NCBI GenBank assembly: GCA_012729055.1
Contig: JAAYDW010000011.1
Coordinates: 1-64,000 of the forward strand
Origin: Deltaproteobacteria bacterium
GTDB taxonomy: Bacteria > Desulfobacterota > Syntrophia > Syntrophales > Smithellaceae
DNA: 64,000 bases
Direction of reading: 5' to 3'
The notes beneath the pieces are model-generated. The model ran no database searches. It had not been told where the DNA came from and was given only the letters and a program-made list of their open reading frames with translations. Position 1 is the stretch's first letter. Each line of letters starts with the position of its first letter. Below are positions 27,106-36,119 of this stretch, one piece after another. A program made the translations under genes and the position numbers.

Positions 27106-27972
27106 CTACGGCGCGTCGAGAAAAACCTTTTCTCCCGAGAGGTCATCGAGGAGCAGTTCGTCTTGCGGGTCGATCGCGCGCGCCTGTTCGAGGTACTGCC
27201 GCGAAACCGGTGCAAGCCCCCGGGCCCGGTAGGCCTGGGCCAGGCGGACGTAAACGCCCGGATTCTGCGGCGCGAGCCGTCGGGAACGCTCGAGAAGAGA
27301 GACGGCCATATCCAGATCCCCGCCCGCGATGGACGGCGTCAGCAGACGGTACGTGCCTATCGCATAGAGCACTTCGGCGGAATCCGGCAGCTGTTTTTGC
27401 GCTTCTTTCAGATAACCGTTCACCTCAAAATAAGCGGGAATGGCGATGACCAGATTTCTATGGGCCAGAACACCCTTCGCGCCGGAAGCCACGAGCAGGC
27501 TCACCGTAAAATGAAAACGGGAGAGTTCCTTTTTCCGGCCGATAAGCCGCCGGGCGCCCGCATAGGAACGCTCAAAATCCTTGCGCAAATAATCCAGGTG
27601 AGCAAGCGTGACGGCGGCCGGATGAAAATCCGGATGCGCGGCAACGAGGCCGGCCAGTACCCGGCGGCTTTCCTCCTGCCGGTGGTCCCACATCAGCATG
27701 ATGCCCTGCAAAAGCTGCATCTCCGGCGTTCCGGACAGAACTTTTGCATAATCGCTTTCCAATTTTTTCAGCTTCGCTTTCTGAAATTCCCGGTAATAAA
27801 AGATGGTGAGCAGGTAAATCTCCTGCGCGGATTTTTCCGGTTTGTTTTCCAGAACGGCGCGCGCGGCGGGCGTCATGGCGAGCGCCGCATCGGCTTGCCC
27901 CTTCCAGTCGGCGGCCCGGGCGGAAGCGCAAAGCAGCGCAGCGGTCAAGATGAGGGTTAGCGCATATTTCAT
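27106..27972 (-). CDS. Secreted tetratricopeptide-repeat protein
   Basis: A 288-residue protein with a cleavable signal peptide (MKYALTLILTAALLCASARA) and no membrane segment after it, so it is probably periplasmic. The remainder is helical, with TPR-like units, clearest near the C-terminus (AVSLLERSRRLAPQNPGVYVR, AQAYRARGLAPVSRQYLEQA); quoted in parts. No enzymatic motif was found. The start at 27972 is chosen for the signal peptide and because a TTGACA-17-TATATC promoter lies just upstream. It is divergent from the ferritin-like gene. Confidence 0.75.
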   Translation of the reverse strand: MKYALTLILTAALLCASARAADWKGQADAALAMTPAARAVLENKPEKSAQEIYLLTIFYYREFQKAKLKKLESDYAKVLSGTPEMQLLQGIMLMWDHRQEESRRVLAGLVAAHPDFHPAAVTLAHLDYLRKDFERSYAGARRLIGRKKELSRFHFTVSLLVASGAKGVLAHRNLVIAIPAYFEVNGYLKEAQKQLPDSAEVLYAIGTYRLLTPSIAGGDLDMAVSLLERSRRLAPQNPGVYVRLAQAYRARGLAPVSRQYLEQARAIDPQDELLLDDLSGEKVFLDAP

Positions 27973-27993
27973 AAATGTTCGTCTCTCGGAAAA

Positions 27994-28022
27994 GATATAA
28001 GAAGAATGGCCGTATCTGTCAA
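27994..28022 (-). promoter_or_regulatory. Promoter of the TPR protein gene
   Basis: On the minus strand, TTGACA (28022-28017) and TATATC (27999-27994) are 17 bp apart. Transcription would begin about 15 bases before the ATG at 27972. Confidence 0.7.
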
Positions 28023-28106
28023 TGGGAAACGCGCCGCATGCGGGGCGCCCCGCCTTTTGCAAGGTCTGCGACCGGCCGCCGGGTTTCGCAACCGGTAAAA
28101 ATATTT

Positions 28107-28135
28107 TTGACGCACGTGCCGGCGGTGGCTATAAT
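28107..28135 (+). promoter_or_regulatory. Promoter of the ferritin-like gene
   Basis: TTGACG (28107-28112) and a perfect TATAAT (28130-28135) are separated by 17 bp, 37 bp before the ATG at 28172. Confidence 0.8.
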
Positions 28136-28171
28136 GCCTTTTATCTTCATCGCTCATTTTGCAGGAGACTT

Positions 28172-28669
28172 ATGCTGATGTTGCAGGATTACCAAAATAA
28201 GATTTTAGATCTTCTGGAACAACTCGAATCGGAAATGGGCGCTCTGTACAAATTGTTTGCGGATAAATTCCCCAAGTACCGGGATTTATGGATCACCATG
28301 GCCGCTCAGGAAGCCCAGCACGCCGCCTGGGTCGCCCAATTGCACGCGCTGGCCCGGGACGGAAAAGTTTATTTCGACGAAAAGCTGACCCGAACCTACA
28401 CGGTCAGCAAGGTTCTCGACATCATCAAAGAGGCGCAAAGCAAAACCCGGGAAAACAAAATCACCCTGATCAACGCCCTGTCGATAAGCCGCGATCTCGA
28501 GCAATCCATTCTGGAGCGGGAATTTTACAATTATTTCAGCGGCAAGGATGCTGCAACCGGCAGCCTCATCAGAAAATTCAAAATCGAGACAATCGAGCAT
28601 CAAAACCAGTTGAAAGACGCGTGGGAAAAAGAGCGCAAGACCCTCGCCGGCTTTCCGGGCAAAAGATAG
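28172..28669 (+). CDS. Ferritin-like/rubrerythrin-type four-helix protein
   Basis: A 165-residue all-helical protein. Iron-ligand patterns of the ferritin-like fold are visible: a Glu in LESEMGALY, MAAQEAQHAAW (ExxH), LEREFYNYF and KIETIEHQNQ (a second ExxH). It lacks the C-terminal rubredoxin cysteines of classical rubrerythrin, so a diiron-binding rubrerythrin-domain protein is the best description, possibly for peroxide or iron handling in an anaerobe. AGGAG precedes the ATG at 28172, and a near-perfect promoter precedes that. Confidence 0.75.
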   Translation: MLMLQDYQNKILDLLEQLESEMGALYKLFADKFPKYRDLWITMAAQEAQHAAWVAQLHALARDGKVYFDEKLTRTYTVSKVLDIIKEAQSKTRENKITLINALSISRDLEQSILEREFYNYFSGKDAATGSLIRKFKIETIEHQNQLKDAWEKERKTLAGFPGKR

Positions 28670-28701
28670 CGCTTTCTCCATCCCCTGACCGGCGTTGCGG
28701 C

Positions 28702-29799
28702 TCAGAGAAACGAACGTTTGGCGTTGTAGCGTTCCGTGTCGTAGTATTTGCTTAAATCAATCAGGTTCAGCCGTTCGGTGACGGTTTTGAGGGGCACGGA
28801 AGTAATATCGCCCTGCCGCAGGCTGACCATCCGGCCGAAATCCTCGCTTACGATCATGTCCACCGCGGCAATTCCGAACCGGCGCGCCATGAGCCGGTCG
28901 CGGGCCGAGGGCGATCCGCCCCGCTGCAGGTGGCTCAAGATCACGTAACGGGTTTCCCAACCGGTGTGCTCCTCGATCTCCCGGGCGATATAGGACGCGA
29001 TCCCGCCCAGAGAACGGTGCCCGAATTCGTCCACCGCGGCATTCTTGACGAATTCTTTGTGGGCGGTGGTCGTCGCGCCTTCGGAGGCGACGATGATGCT
29101 GTACTGCCCTTCCCGCCCGCGGCGCTCCTCCAGAAGCGAGCAGACTTTTTCCACGGCAAAGGGGTATTCGGGAATCAAAATGATGTAGGCCCCGCTGCAT
29201 TCGCCGCCGTGCAGGGCAAGCCAGCCCGCGTGCCGTCCCATGGTTTCCACAACGAAGATCCGGTTGTGGGACCCGGCGGTTGTTCGCAGGCGGTCGATTT
29301 CCTCCATGATGATGTTGACGGCGGAATCGAAACCCAGTGAATAGTCCGTGCCCACCAGGTCTGCGTCGATGGTCTTGGGAATGCCGACCGTTCGAACGCC
29401 GAGATGGTGGAGTTTGGACAGTACCCCCAGCGTATCCTCGCCGCCTACGGCCACAATGACGTCGATGCCGAGCGCCTTGATGTTTTCCAGCACCCGGGCC
29501 GAGGCGTCCTTCTGGGGATTAAACGGATTGGTCCGGGACGTTCCGAGATTGGTTCCTCCATAACGGTCCCAGGTGCGGACGATTTCCTCGTCGAGTTTTT
29601 GCGTATGTCGGGCCAGGCTTTCCGGATTTTCCGGTTCAAGCTCCACCAGCCCCTTCCAGCCGTTACGGATACCCACGACGTCGAACCGCACACGGCGTCT
29701 CTTTTCCAAAAGCGGATCGAGCGCCGACTTGGTCACCCATTTGATCGCGCCGTTGAGGCCCGGGCAATCGCCGCCGCCGGTTAAGACCGCTATTCTCAT
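28702..29799 (-). CDS. pfkA: 6-phosphofructokinase with pyrophosphate-type active-site residues
   Basis: A 365-residue PFK that phosphorylates fructose 6-phosphate. The phosphate-donor loop reads G119-G-E-D122-T, where ATP enzymes have GGDGS. The next motif is PK142TIDADLVGTD, where E. coli has PGTIDND. Asp and Lys at these two positions (104 and 124 in E. coli numbering) are the pattern of pyrophosphate-using enzymes, while Gly/Gly marks ATP enzymes. The catalytic Asp (D145) is present; the following Asn is replaced by Ala146, which is odd. Other motifs are VVETMGRHAGW and SHLQRGGSPSA. The start at 29799 has GGAGGAGG upstream. Confidence 0.92.
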   Translation of the reverse strand: MRIAVLTGGGDCPGLNGAIKWVTKSALDPLLEKRRRVRFDVVGIRNGWKGLVELEPENPESLARHTQKLDEEIVRTWDRYGGTNLGTSRTNPFNPQKDASARVLENIKALGIDVIVAVGGEDTLGVLSKLHHLGVRTVGIPKTIDADLVGTDYSLGFDSAVNIIMEEIDRLRTTAGSHNRIFVVETMGRHAGWLALHGGECSGAYIILIPEYPFAVEKVCSLLEERRGREGQYSIIVASEGATTTAHKEFVKNAAVDEFGHRSLGGIASYIAREIEEHTGWETRYVILSHLQRGGSPSARDRLMARRFGIAAVDMIVSEDFGRMVSLRQGDITSVPLKTVTERLNLIDLSKYYDTERYNAKRSFL

Positions 29800-29968
29800 G
29801 GCTCTGACCTCCTCCCACGTCTTGCCGATGGCTTTGGCAACGGACAAAGCCGTCGCCCTTGCGGGTTTGAGCGGCCACAGGAAAAACAGATTTTCACATT
29901 TCGAGTCAGACGGTTTTCATTTGGAGGAATGCGCCGGTTCTTGAGCAGATTTTGCAGACGGTGGAACG

Positions 29969-29996
29969 ATCTTAAAAAAAACAGGCAGCCTGTCAA
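29969..29996 (-). promoter_or_regulatory. Candidate promoter of the phosphofructokinase gene with a palindrome in its spacer
   Basis: On the minus strand, TTGACA (29996-29991) and TAAGAT (29974-29969) are 16 bp apart. The palindrome ACAGGC-A-GCCTGT (29981-29993) overlaps the -35 and spacer and could be an operator. The leader would be about 160 nt. No gene is seen in 29800-30049. Confidence 0.55.
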
Positions 29997-30049
29997 CCCG
30001 TGCGAAACCAATATTCCACACTTTTCGTCCGAAATCAACCCCGGCCAGG

Positions 30050-30319
30050 TTAGGGGCGCGCTGTACTCCAGCAGTCGCTCCATTCGGCAACGGTGTTCCC
30101 TTCCGAAAGACAGTTATCCACGCAGGCCTGATAAGCCACGGCGCACTGCCGCCGGTCGGCGGAGATGTTGTAGCAGGCCCGCTGCTTGCCTTCGCAGCAG
30201 ACGAGACACTGTTTCACCCGCGGATCTTCCGGCGCGAGGGGTTCGGAAAACGCCGCGGGGATGGAAAACGGCGCCGCCAGACAACAAAAAATCAGAAGAA
30301 AAAATTTGATCTGTTTCAT
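30050..30319 (-). CDS. Small secreted cysteine-rich protein
   Basis: An 89-residue protein with a signal peptide (MKQIKFFLLIFCCLAAPFS, cleavage likely after AFS). The mature part of about 65 residues holds eight cysteines (CLVCCEGK, RACYN, RRQCAVAYQACVDNC, SDCW), which suggests four disulfides or metal binding outside the cytoplasm. I do not recognise the family. GAGGAGG lies before the ATG at 30319. It lies downstream of the methyltransferase gene on the same strand. Confidence 0.65.
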   Translation of the reverse strand: MKQIKFFLLIFCCLAAPFSIPAAFSEPLAPEDPRVKQCLVCCEGKQRACYNISADRRQCAVAYQACVDNCLSEGNTVAEWSDCWSTARP

Positions 30320-30412
30320 TTTCTCCTCCTCTCGGATTCGGCCGGCTGTTTCGTTCACCCGAAAAACGGCCGGTTTCCGGCTGGGCCGGAGAGTCTCCGG
30401 CCCGGCGACAGG

Positions 30413-31252
30413 TTACGAAACGTCTGCTTCTTTAATCATCCGGAAAATTCCGCCGGGATGAAAAAGAAAATATCGCCCGTCCACCCGCCGACAGGTTTCC
30501 ATGATAAAAGCAACGATTTCCCCGCGCAGCGCGGGCTCGATGTCTTCGCTGTGGCACTCGAGCATGAAGGACAAAAGCCGCCGGCCCGCATCATTCTCCC
30601 GAAGGCAGTCCGTCACGTCGAGATCGGACACCAGAAGGTCGTGTGTGTAAGGCAACGCCAGGTCCTCCAGAATATTCCGAATGTCGAGCGTGGAAAACAT
30701 TTCCTTCTCGTCGCCCTTCACCCGCCGGAGAAAGGCCTTCTGGATTTCATTGACCCCCAGGGGCGTCTGGTGAAAAATCAGCAGACTTCCGCCCGGCGCC
30801 AGGAGCCGCCAGGCGCTTTCGATCGCCGCCCGGCGGTCGGGAATGTAGTAAAGACAGTGGGTCAGATGGATAATGTCAAAAGGCCCCCGGGCGGTATCCG
30901 GACCGAAAGCGGCGGGAATGATTTCCAGGGAATCAATGCGAAGGGGGCCGGAATCGTATCGGCCGGAAAAGATGCGGTTGTGTTCCCGGTTCGGATCGAG
31001 CGCCGTATACGCGATGTGCGGAATCTTGGCGGCGAGAATTTGCATGAGGACAAGATCGAAATCCCCCGTGCCGCTCCCGACGCTCATCACACGCACGGAA
31101 TTCCTGTCCGGCGCCGACGGCAGAAAATCGTCTTTCAGCCAGTCCGAAAGCGCCGTCCACTCGGTGGATATTTTTTTAAAGGCGTCAAAGCACTCCGCGT
31201 ATTCCCGGTCATCCAGCGACCGGGCTTTTCGGTCGGACCTTGCGGAATTCAT
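30413..31252 (-). CDS. Class I SAM-dependent methyltransferase, histamine-N-methyltransferase-like
   Basis: A 279-residue Rossmann methyltransferase. SAM motif I is VMSVGSGTGDFD near residue 55; the acidic residue after beta-2 is in YTALDPN; motif IV is IIHLTHCLYYIPD; then LLAPGGSLLIF. The N-terminal lead-in and the motif I context resemble histamine N-methyltransferase-like proteins, which methylate small amines, but the substrate cannot be assigned. Its start overlaps the rsbW-like stop as ATGA, so it is the third gene of the rsbV-rsbW transcript. Confidence 0.8.
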   Translation of the reverse strand: MNSARSDRKARSLDDREYAECFDAFKKISTEWTALSDWLKDDFLPSAPDRNSVRVMSVGSGTGDFDLVLMQILAAKIPHIAYTALDPNREHNRIFSGRYDSGPLRIDSLEIIPAAFGPDTARGPFDIIHLTHCLYYIPDRRAAIESAWRLLAPGGSLLIFHQTPLGVNEIQKAFLRRVKGDEKEMFSTLDIRNILEDLALPYTHDLLVSDLDVTDCLRENDAGRRLLSFMLECHSEDIEPALRGEIVAFIMETCRRVDGRYFLFHPGGIFRMIKEADVS

Positions 31253-31656
31253 CGGTTGCGGAAAGTCATGGTCAGAATGTTGGTGTTCCCTTCCCGACGG
31301 TAGGCTACGGCATCGGTCATCTTGCGAATGAGAAACACGCCCATGCCGCCGATCTTGCGCTTTGTCAGGTCGGCGTGCACGTCCGGATCGGCCAGCGAAA
31401 GTGGATCGAAGGAAACGCCCCGGTCGTGGATTTCAATGGTCAGCGCCGGGTCGTCCGACACCAGACAGCGGACTTCCACGTCACCCTGGCCGTCTGCGTA
31501 GCCGTGCACGAACACGTTAACCAGCGCCTCTTCGGCGACAAGTTCAATCCGGCCCAGCGCGCTTTCGGAAAATCCTCTTTTTTTCGCTTCGACCCGGATG
31601 AACGTGAGCAGTTCATGCAGACTCTCCACCCGGGCCGGCATCTGTTTTACCAGCAT
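31249..31656 (-). CDS. RsbW/SpoIIAB-like anti-sigma factor serine kinase (HATPase)
   Basis: A 135-residue GHKL ATPase. The N box is ELVAEEALVNVFVHGY, the G1 box is IHDRGVSFDP and the G2 region is GGMGVFLIRKMTD. This is the size and motif set of stand-alone RsbW-type kinases, which bind and inhibit a sigma factor or other partner and phosphorylate a STAS antagonist. A STAS gene lies 22 bp upstream. No sigma factor or PP2C phosphatase is in the window, so the regulated partner lies elsewhere or is the overlapping methyltransferase. Confidence 0.88.
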   Translation of the reverse strand: MLVKQMPARVESLHELLTFIRVEAKKRGFSESALGRIELVAEEALVNVFVHGYADGQGDVEVRCLVSDDPALTIEIHDRGVSFDPLSLADPDVHADLTKRKIGGMGVFLIRKMTDAVAYRREGNTNILTMTFRNR

Positions 31657-31678
31657 AGGCCCTCAGTCCGACGCGGCG

Positions 31679-32014
31679 CTAGCGAACGGCTTCCTGAGCC
31701 GCTCCGAGCGTGTCAAAGGCAGGAATCAGGGCGATGAAACCGGAGATGGTAAAGACGTCCTTGACGTTTTCACGAAGCCTGGCCATGCCCATCTTTCCGT
31801 CGCGCGCCTTCATTTTCTTGGCGGTCGTGAGGAAAACCCGCAATCCGGCGCTGCTGATGTACTCGAGCCCGTCCAGATCGAAAATCAATTTGGTTCCGGG
31901 CTGTTCGAACCACCGGGTGAGCTGTTCCTCGAGTTGCGGAACGGTGACGGCATCCAGCCTTCCCTTGATTGCAATAATGGCTATATCCGACTCATTCGTG
32001 ACGATAATTTCCAT
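31679..32014 (-). CDS. STAS-domain anti-sigma factor antagonist (RsbV-like)
   Basis: A 111-residue STAS protein. The key segment is DLDGLEYISSAGLRVFL, in which the serine pair before AGLR is the usual phosphorylation site for the RsbW-type kinase. When unphosphorylated it would release the kinase's partner. AGGAG precedes the ATG at 32014, and a TTGACA-17-TATACT promoter lies upstream. It is the first gene of a three-gene operon with the RsbW-like kinase and the methyltransferase. Confidence 0.9.
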   Translation of the reverse strand: MEIIVTNESDIAIIAIKGRLDAVTVPQLEEQLTRWFEQPGTKLIFDLDGLEYISSAGLRVFLTTAKKMKARDGKMGMARLRENVKDVFTISGFIALIPAFDTLGAAQEAVR

Positions 32015-32067
32015 GCCTGTGCTCCTTTTTTTATGGCTCGAATCTGTAATTTCATTCGGACGCGCAG

Positions 32068-32096
32068 AGTATAGAAAGAACGAAAACGCCTGTCAA
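32068..32096 (-). promoter_or_regulatory. Promoter of the rsbV-rsbW-methyltransferase operon
   Basis: On the minus strand, TTGACA (32096-32091) and TATACT (32073-32068) have a 17-bp spacer, near consensus for sigma70. The leader would be about 45 nt. Confidence 0.8.
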
Positions 32097-32188
32097 TAAG
32101 TAATTAAAGAACCCTACTTAAAACTTTTGTTTTGAGGGGAGTTTATGCTATAGGAAAGCATCATTTTTCGTCAGGAGAAAGCTAACTC

Positions 32189-33496
32189 ATGATCTACAAT
32201 GAAGAATTCGAAACCCTGCCCCGGGAGGCCCTGGAAGCCCTGCAACTCAAAAGGCTCAAACAGGTCGCCGAACGGCTCTATCATAACGTCGGTTTTTACA
32301 AAAAGTCCTTCGACAAGGCAAGCGTGACGCCGGACAGTCTGAAAAGCCTCGACGATCTGCGGCGGTTTCCCTTCACCACCAAGCAGGATTTGCGCGACAA
32401 TTACCCCTTCGGCCTGTTTGCCACGCCGATGAGCAACGTTGTGCGCCTGCACGCCTCGTCCGGCACCACCGGCGCATCCACCGTCGTCGGCTACACGAAG
32501 CGCGATATCGACACCTGGGCGGAGCTCATGGGCCGCTGCTTTGTGGCCGCGGGCCTCACGAAAAATGACATCATCCACAACGCCTACGGATACGGCCTCT
32601 TCACCGGCGGCCTGGGCGCCCATTACGGCGCGGAGAAAATCGGAGCCAGCGTCGTGCCGATGTCCGGCGGAAACACCAAGCGGCAGATCATGATTTTACA
32701 GGACTTCCGGCCCACCGCCATCTGCTGTACGCCGTCTTACGCGCTCAACCTGGCCGAACAGGGCCGCGCCATGGGCTTGGATATGCATTCGCTCGCGCTG
32801 CGCGTGGGCGTTTTCGGCGCGGAACCCTGGAGCGAACAGATGCGGATCGAAATCGAAAAGGCGCTCAATCTGACGGCCATGAACATCTACGGCCTGTCCG
32901 AAATCATGGGGCCGGGCGTGGCCATGGAATGCGCCGAGGCGCGCGACGGCATGCACATCTTTGAAGATCATTTCCTAGTGGAAACCATCAATCCCCAAAC
33001 CGGCGAGGTTCTGCCGGTCGGCTCCGAGGGCGAACTGGTCTTCACCACGCTCACCAAGGAAGCCTTTCCGCTCATCCGCTACCGGACGCGCGACATCTCG
33101 CGGCTCAACCCCGCGCCTTGCCGCTGCGGACGGACCCACGTGCGCATGGACCGCGTCATGGGCCGCAGCGACGACATGCTCATCATCCGCGGCGTCAACG
33201 TGTTCCCCTCGCAAATCGAAGCCGTGCTCGTGGGCATCAAGGGCCTGGAACCGCACTACTCGCTGGTCGTGGACCGCGAAGGAACACTCGACACGCTGGA
33301 GGTGCAGGTCGAGCTTTCCGAAAAGCAGGCCGAAAACTTCGACGAGGTCAAGGTCTTGCAGAAGCTGGAAAGCCAGCTGAAAAAAGATCTGAAAGACTAC
33401 CTGGGCATCACCGCCAAGGTCAAACTCGTCGAACCGCGCACCATCCAGCGCTTCGAAGGCAAGGCCAGCCGGGTCATCGACCGAAGAAAAATGTGA
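32189..33496 (+). CDS. paaK: Phenylacetate-CoA ligase family protein
   Basis: A 435-residue adenylate-forming ligase that activates an aryl carboxylate as CoA thioester with ATP. Motifs are [12 protein letters not shown] (phosphate loop) near 88-99, [10 protein letters not shown] near 237, YRTRDISR near 303 and the C-terminal lysine region [11 protein letters not shown]. Length and motif wording match PaaK. In strict anaerobes such enzymes also serve other aromatic or indole acids, so phenylacetate itself is probable but not certain. AGGAGA lies before the ATG. No other paa gene is nearby. Confidence 0.92.
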   Translation: MIYNEEFETLPREALEALQLKRLKQVAERLYHNVGFYKKSFDKASVTPDSLKSLDDLRRFPFTTKQDLRDNYPFGLFATPMSNVVRLHASSGTTGASTVVGYTKRDIDTWAELMGRCFVAAGLTKNDIIHNAYGYGLFTGGLGAHYGAEKIGASVVPMSGGNTKRQIMILQDFRPTAICCTPSYALNLAEQGRAMGLDMHSLALRVGVFGAEPWSEQMRIEIEKALNLTAMNIYGLSEIMGPGVAMECAEARDGMHIFEDHFLVETINPQTGEVLPVGSEGELVFTTLTKEAFPLIRYRTRDISRLNPAPCRCGRTHVRMDRVMGRSDDMLIIRGVNVFPSQIEAVLVGIKGLEPHYSLVVDREGTLDTLEVQVELSEKQAENFDEVKVLQKLESQLKKDLKDYLGITAKVKLVEPRTIQRFEGKASRVIDRRKM

Positions 33497-33606
33497 CGGG
33501 TGAATCGTGGATGGTGAACAGCTCGCGGCTCATGGTTCGCAGCTGATGGCTGATAGATCATGGGCCTCTGCAGGGAACGGTTTCCAATCCTTCCCCGCAC
33601 TTCACC

Positions 33607-35072
33607 ATGCCATATCCATCTTGGGCTGTGAGCCGTTACAGGAGCCTCGTGGACGAGTACCTCATTGAAAACCCCCAGCGGCAAAACATCCTGATTGCGC
33701 TCATCTGCGCGGGGGCGTTTATCGCCAACCTCGACGCCACCATCGTCAACATCACCCTGCCCGTTCTCTCGCGGGATTTTCCGTCTGCCCCGGCAGCGTT
33801 TCCTGGACGGTCCTGGCCTATCTGCTTTTTGAAGCCGGCTTCATGCTGCCCATGGGAAAGCTCGCCGACATGAAAGGCATCAAGAAGGTTTACCTCGCCG
33901 GTTTCGTCATTTTCTTTCTGGGATCTCTGGCCTGCGGCGTCTCCGTGAATCTCGGCCGGCTTGTGGCCTTTCGCGCTTTTCAGGGAATCGGCGGAGCGAT
34001 GCTCTTCACGGTCATGATGTCTTTTATTCCCATTTACCTGCCGCCGCAAAGGCGCGTTTTCGCCACCGGACTCGTCACAACAGCCGCGGCGGCGGGCGTG
34101 GGCCTGGGACCGCCGCTGGGCGGCTGGCTGGTCACAACCTTCGGCTGGCGCTGGATTTTTTTCGTGAACCTTCCCTTTTGCGCGGCCGCCGTTGCCGCCG
34201 GATGCCGCTTTTTGCCGTCCGCCTTTCCGCTTTCGGTCGACAAGCGGTTTGACTTTGCCGGCGCGGTCCTCTCCTTTCTGGCGTTCGTCTTTCTTCTTTT
34301 CGCCGTCAATAAAGGACTGGAGTGGGGCTGGACGTCGCCCGCCATCCTCGCCTGTTTTTGCGCTTCGGGACTGACGCTCGCCCTGTTTATCAGGCGGCAG
34401 AAAAAGACCGACTATCCGCTCGTTGATTTCCGGCTGTTTCGCAATCGTGTCATTTCGTTCGGTCTGCTTTCGGTCAGCATCAGTCTGCTGACGATGGGGG
34501 GGATTTTGTTTCTGTTTCCGTTTTATCTCATCGAAGGACGGGGCCTCGACGCGCACAGCGCGGGATTGATCATGGTGCTTGTGTCCGCGGGAAGTTTCGC
34601 CGGTCCTTGCACGGGGCGCCTTGCGGATCGGTTCGGCGCGGTGCGGGTGTGATACGCGGGTCTCGCTCTCGGCGTGGCGTCGTTTGTCCTGTTTCTGGGC
34701 CTGGGGCACGACAGCCCGCTTCTTGATATCGGCCTTGCCCTGGGCCTGTTCGGCCTGTCGCAGGGATTGAGCAAAGCGCCTTCCATCGCTCTCATCATGA
34801 ACGCCGCGCCTCCCGATGCAAAAAACGACCTGGCGGGCATCTTGAGCCTCTGCCGGAGCCTTTCCATCGCGCTGGGCGTCCTGTTTTTCGAAACCATCTT
34901 TTCCGAAGCGATTCCCGCCGGCATCTCGCAAAACGACACGCACATCGCGGCCGCAATCACGCATCCGCGGGAACTGGCCGCGGGATTCACAGGCGATTTT
35001 GTTTTCGGAATCCTGGCAAGCCTCCTGGCCGTCGGTTTTATGATCGCGGCAAGAAACAAACCTCCGGCGTAA
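33607..35072 (+). pseudogene. MFS drug/H+ antiporter (EmrB/QacA type), broken by a frameshift and a stop
   Basis: The pieces together read as one 14-helix-type MFS transporter of about 485 residues. The N-terminus (GAFIANLDATIVNITLPVLS) carries the family motif. Near 33776-33780 one T seems lost from a T run; moving to the next frame restores FSVCPGSVSWTVLAYLLFEA and then LPMGKLADMKG. A TGA at 34650-34652 interrupts the frame after FGAVRV, and the same frame then continues with YAGLALGVASF and SQGLSKAPS to 35072. Two independent lesions make a sequencing artefact less likely. The upstream spacer 33497-33606 holds no gene. Confidence 0.85.
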
Positions 35073-35131
35073 TCCCGGCCGCCGGGCCCTGCGGAACAGG
35101 AGCCGGATTCCGGGCATACGCGCGCCGGAAC

Positions 35132-35935
35132 CTAATCAGCCGCTTTTTTGTCGCGCATGCGGCGCTGGATTTGTTTTTTGATTTCATCGAGCTTCTTCTT
35201 GATCTTCACCGCGTCGGCAGCGCCGATGCGCATGAGGATTTTCTGGCCGGACGACCGGGCCTCCAGATTCGGGTCGGCATACAGATAAAAAACACCGGGA
35301 CGAACGAGCCGGACCGGTTTTGAGGAAAGCGGAGCAGACAACAGGTCGTCAATGGCCATCAGCAGGCGGTCGTTAAAGTATTTGCCGGGATACCCCATTT
35401 CCTCGTAGGCCTGCTGAAACAAGGGATAGAACCGGACATAGATGTCCGCGAGCTTGCCGGCGTTGACGGCTTCGGCAAATGCGACATATCCGGAATAACG
35501 GGCGGCATTTTGGGGACTGATGATCCAGGCGTCCTGCGACCCTTCGACGAGAAAGGCGCCGGCCGCCCGCCGGACCGGTACGACGACAACCGGCAGTTTC
35601 TTGCGGGGCAGGTTGTCGACAACAGCGACAAACTTGTGAATGAGTCGCGTGCCGTAGAAAAATTTCATCACTCTTTCTGAGCCCAGCATGCCTGCCAGAG
35701 CGTCCAGAATAACCTGATCGCTTTCGGCCAGGGAAGGCAAAGCTTCCCGTTCCGGAGGTTCTTCAAGAACTTGCTGCAAAACCGGCCCTGGTTCTGCCGG
35801 CGCGGCCGGCAATACAGGAATCTCCACCACCGCCGGCTGCGGTTTGGGCGATTGTTGATGCAGGTACAGATAGACGGCGACACCGGCCGCCAAAATCACA
35901 ACGGCCGACAAAACCATCAAAACATTTTTTTTCAT
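35132..35935 (-). CDS. DUF3014 domain membrane-anchored protein
   Basis: A 267-residue protein with one N-terminal membrane helix (VLMVLSAVVILAAGVAVYLYL), then a Pro-rich linker, and a globular domain from about residue 65. The domain carries the DUF3014 wording LPSLAESDQVILDALAGMLG and FVAVVDNLPRKKLP. The family has no known function; it is found mostly in proteobacterial envelopes. GGGAGG lies before the ATG. It converges with the broken MFS gene. Confidence 0.82.
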   Translation of the reverse strand: MKKNVLMVLSAVVILAAGVAVYLYLHQQSPKPQPAVVEIPVLPAAPAEPGPVLQQVLEEPPEREALPSLAESDQVILDALAGMLGSERVMKFFYGTRLIHKFVAVVDNLPRKKLPVVVVPVRRAAGAFLVEGSQDAWIISPQNAARYSGYVAFAEAVNAGKLADIYVRFYPLFQQAYEEMGYPGKYFNDRLLMAIDDLLSAPLSSKPVRLVRPGVFYLYADPNLEARSSGQKILMRIGAADAVKIKKKLDEIKKQIQRRMRDKKAAD

Positions 35936-36119
35936 CAGGCACCTCCCTTAATCTTCGCGCCGTCTTGTCTATGGCGCTTTTATTTTGAGATCCGCCCGTC
36001 CCTGCGCCCTCTGCCGAAAACCTGATTGAATAAACGGGATCCCTTCACGAACATGATAAAAAATGACGAGCGTGGATGTCAAGCCCTTCCGGATGCAGCC
36101 CTTCCGAATACGGATCGCT

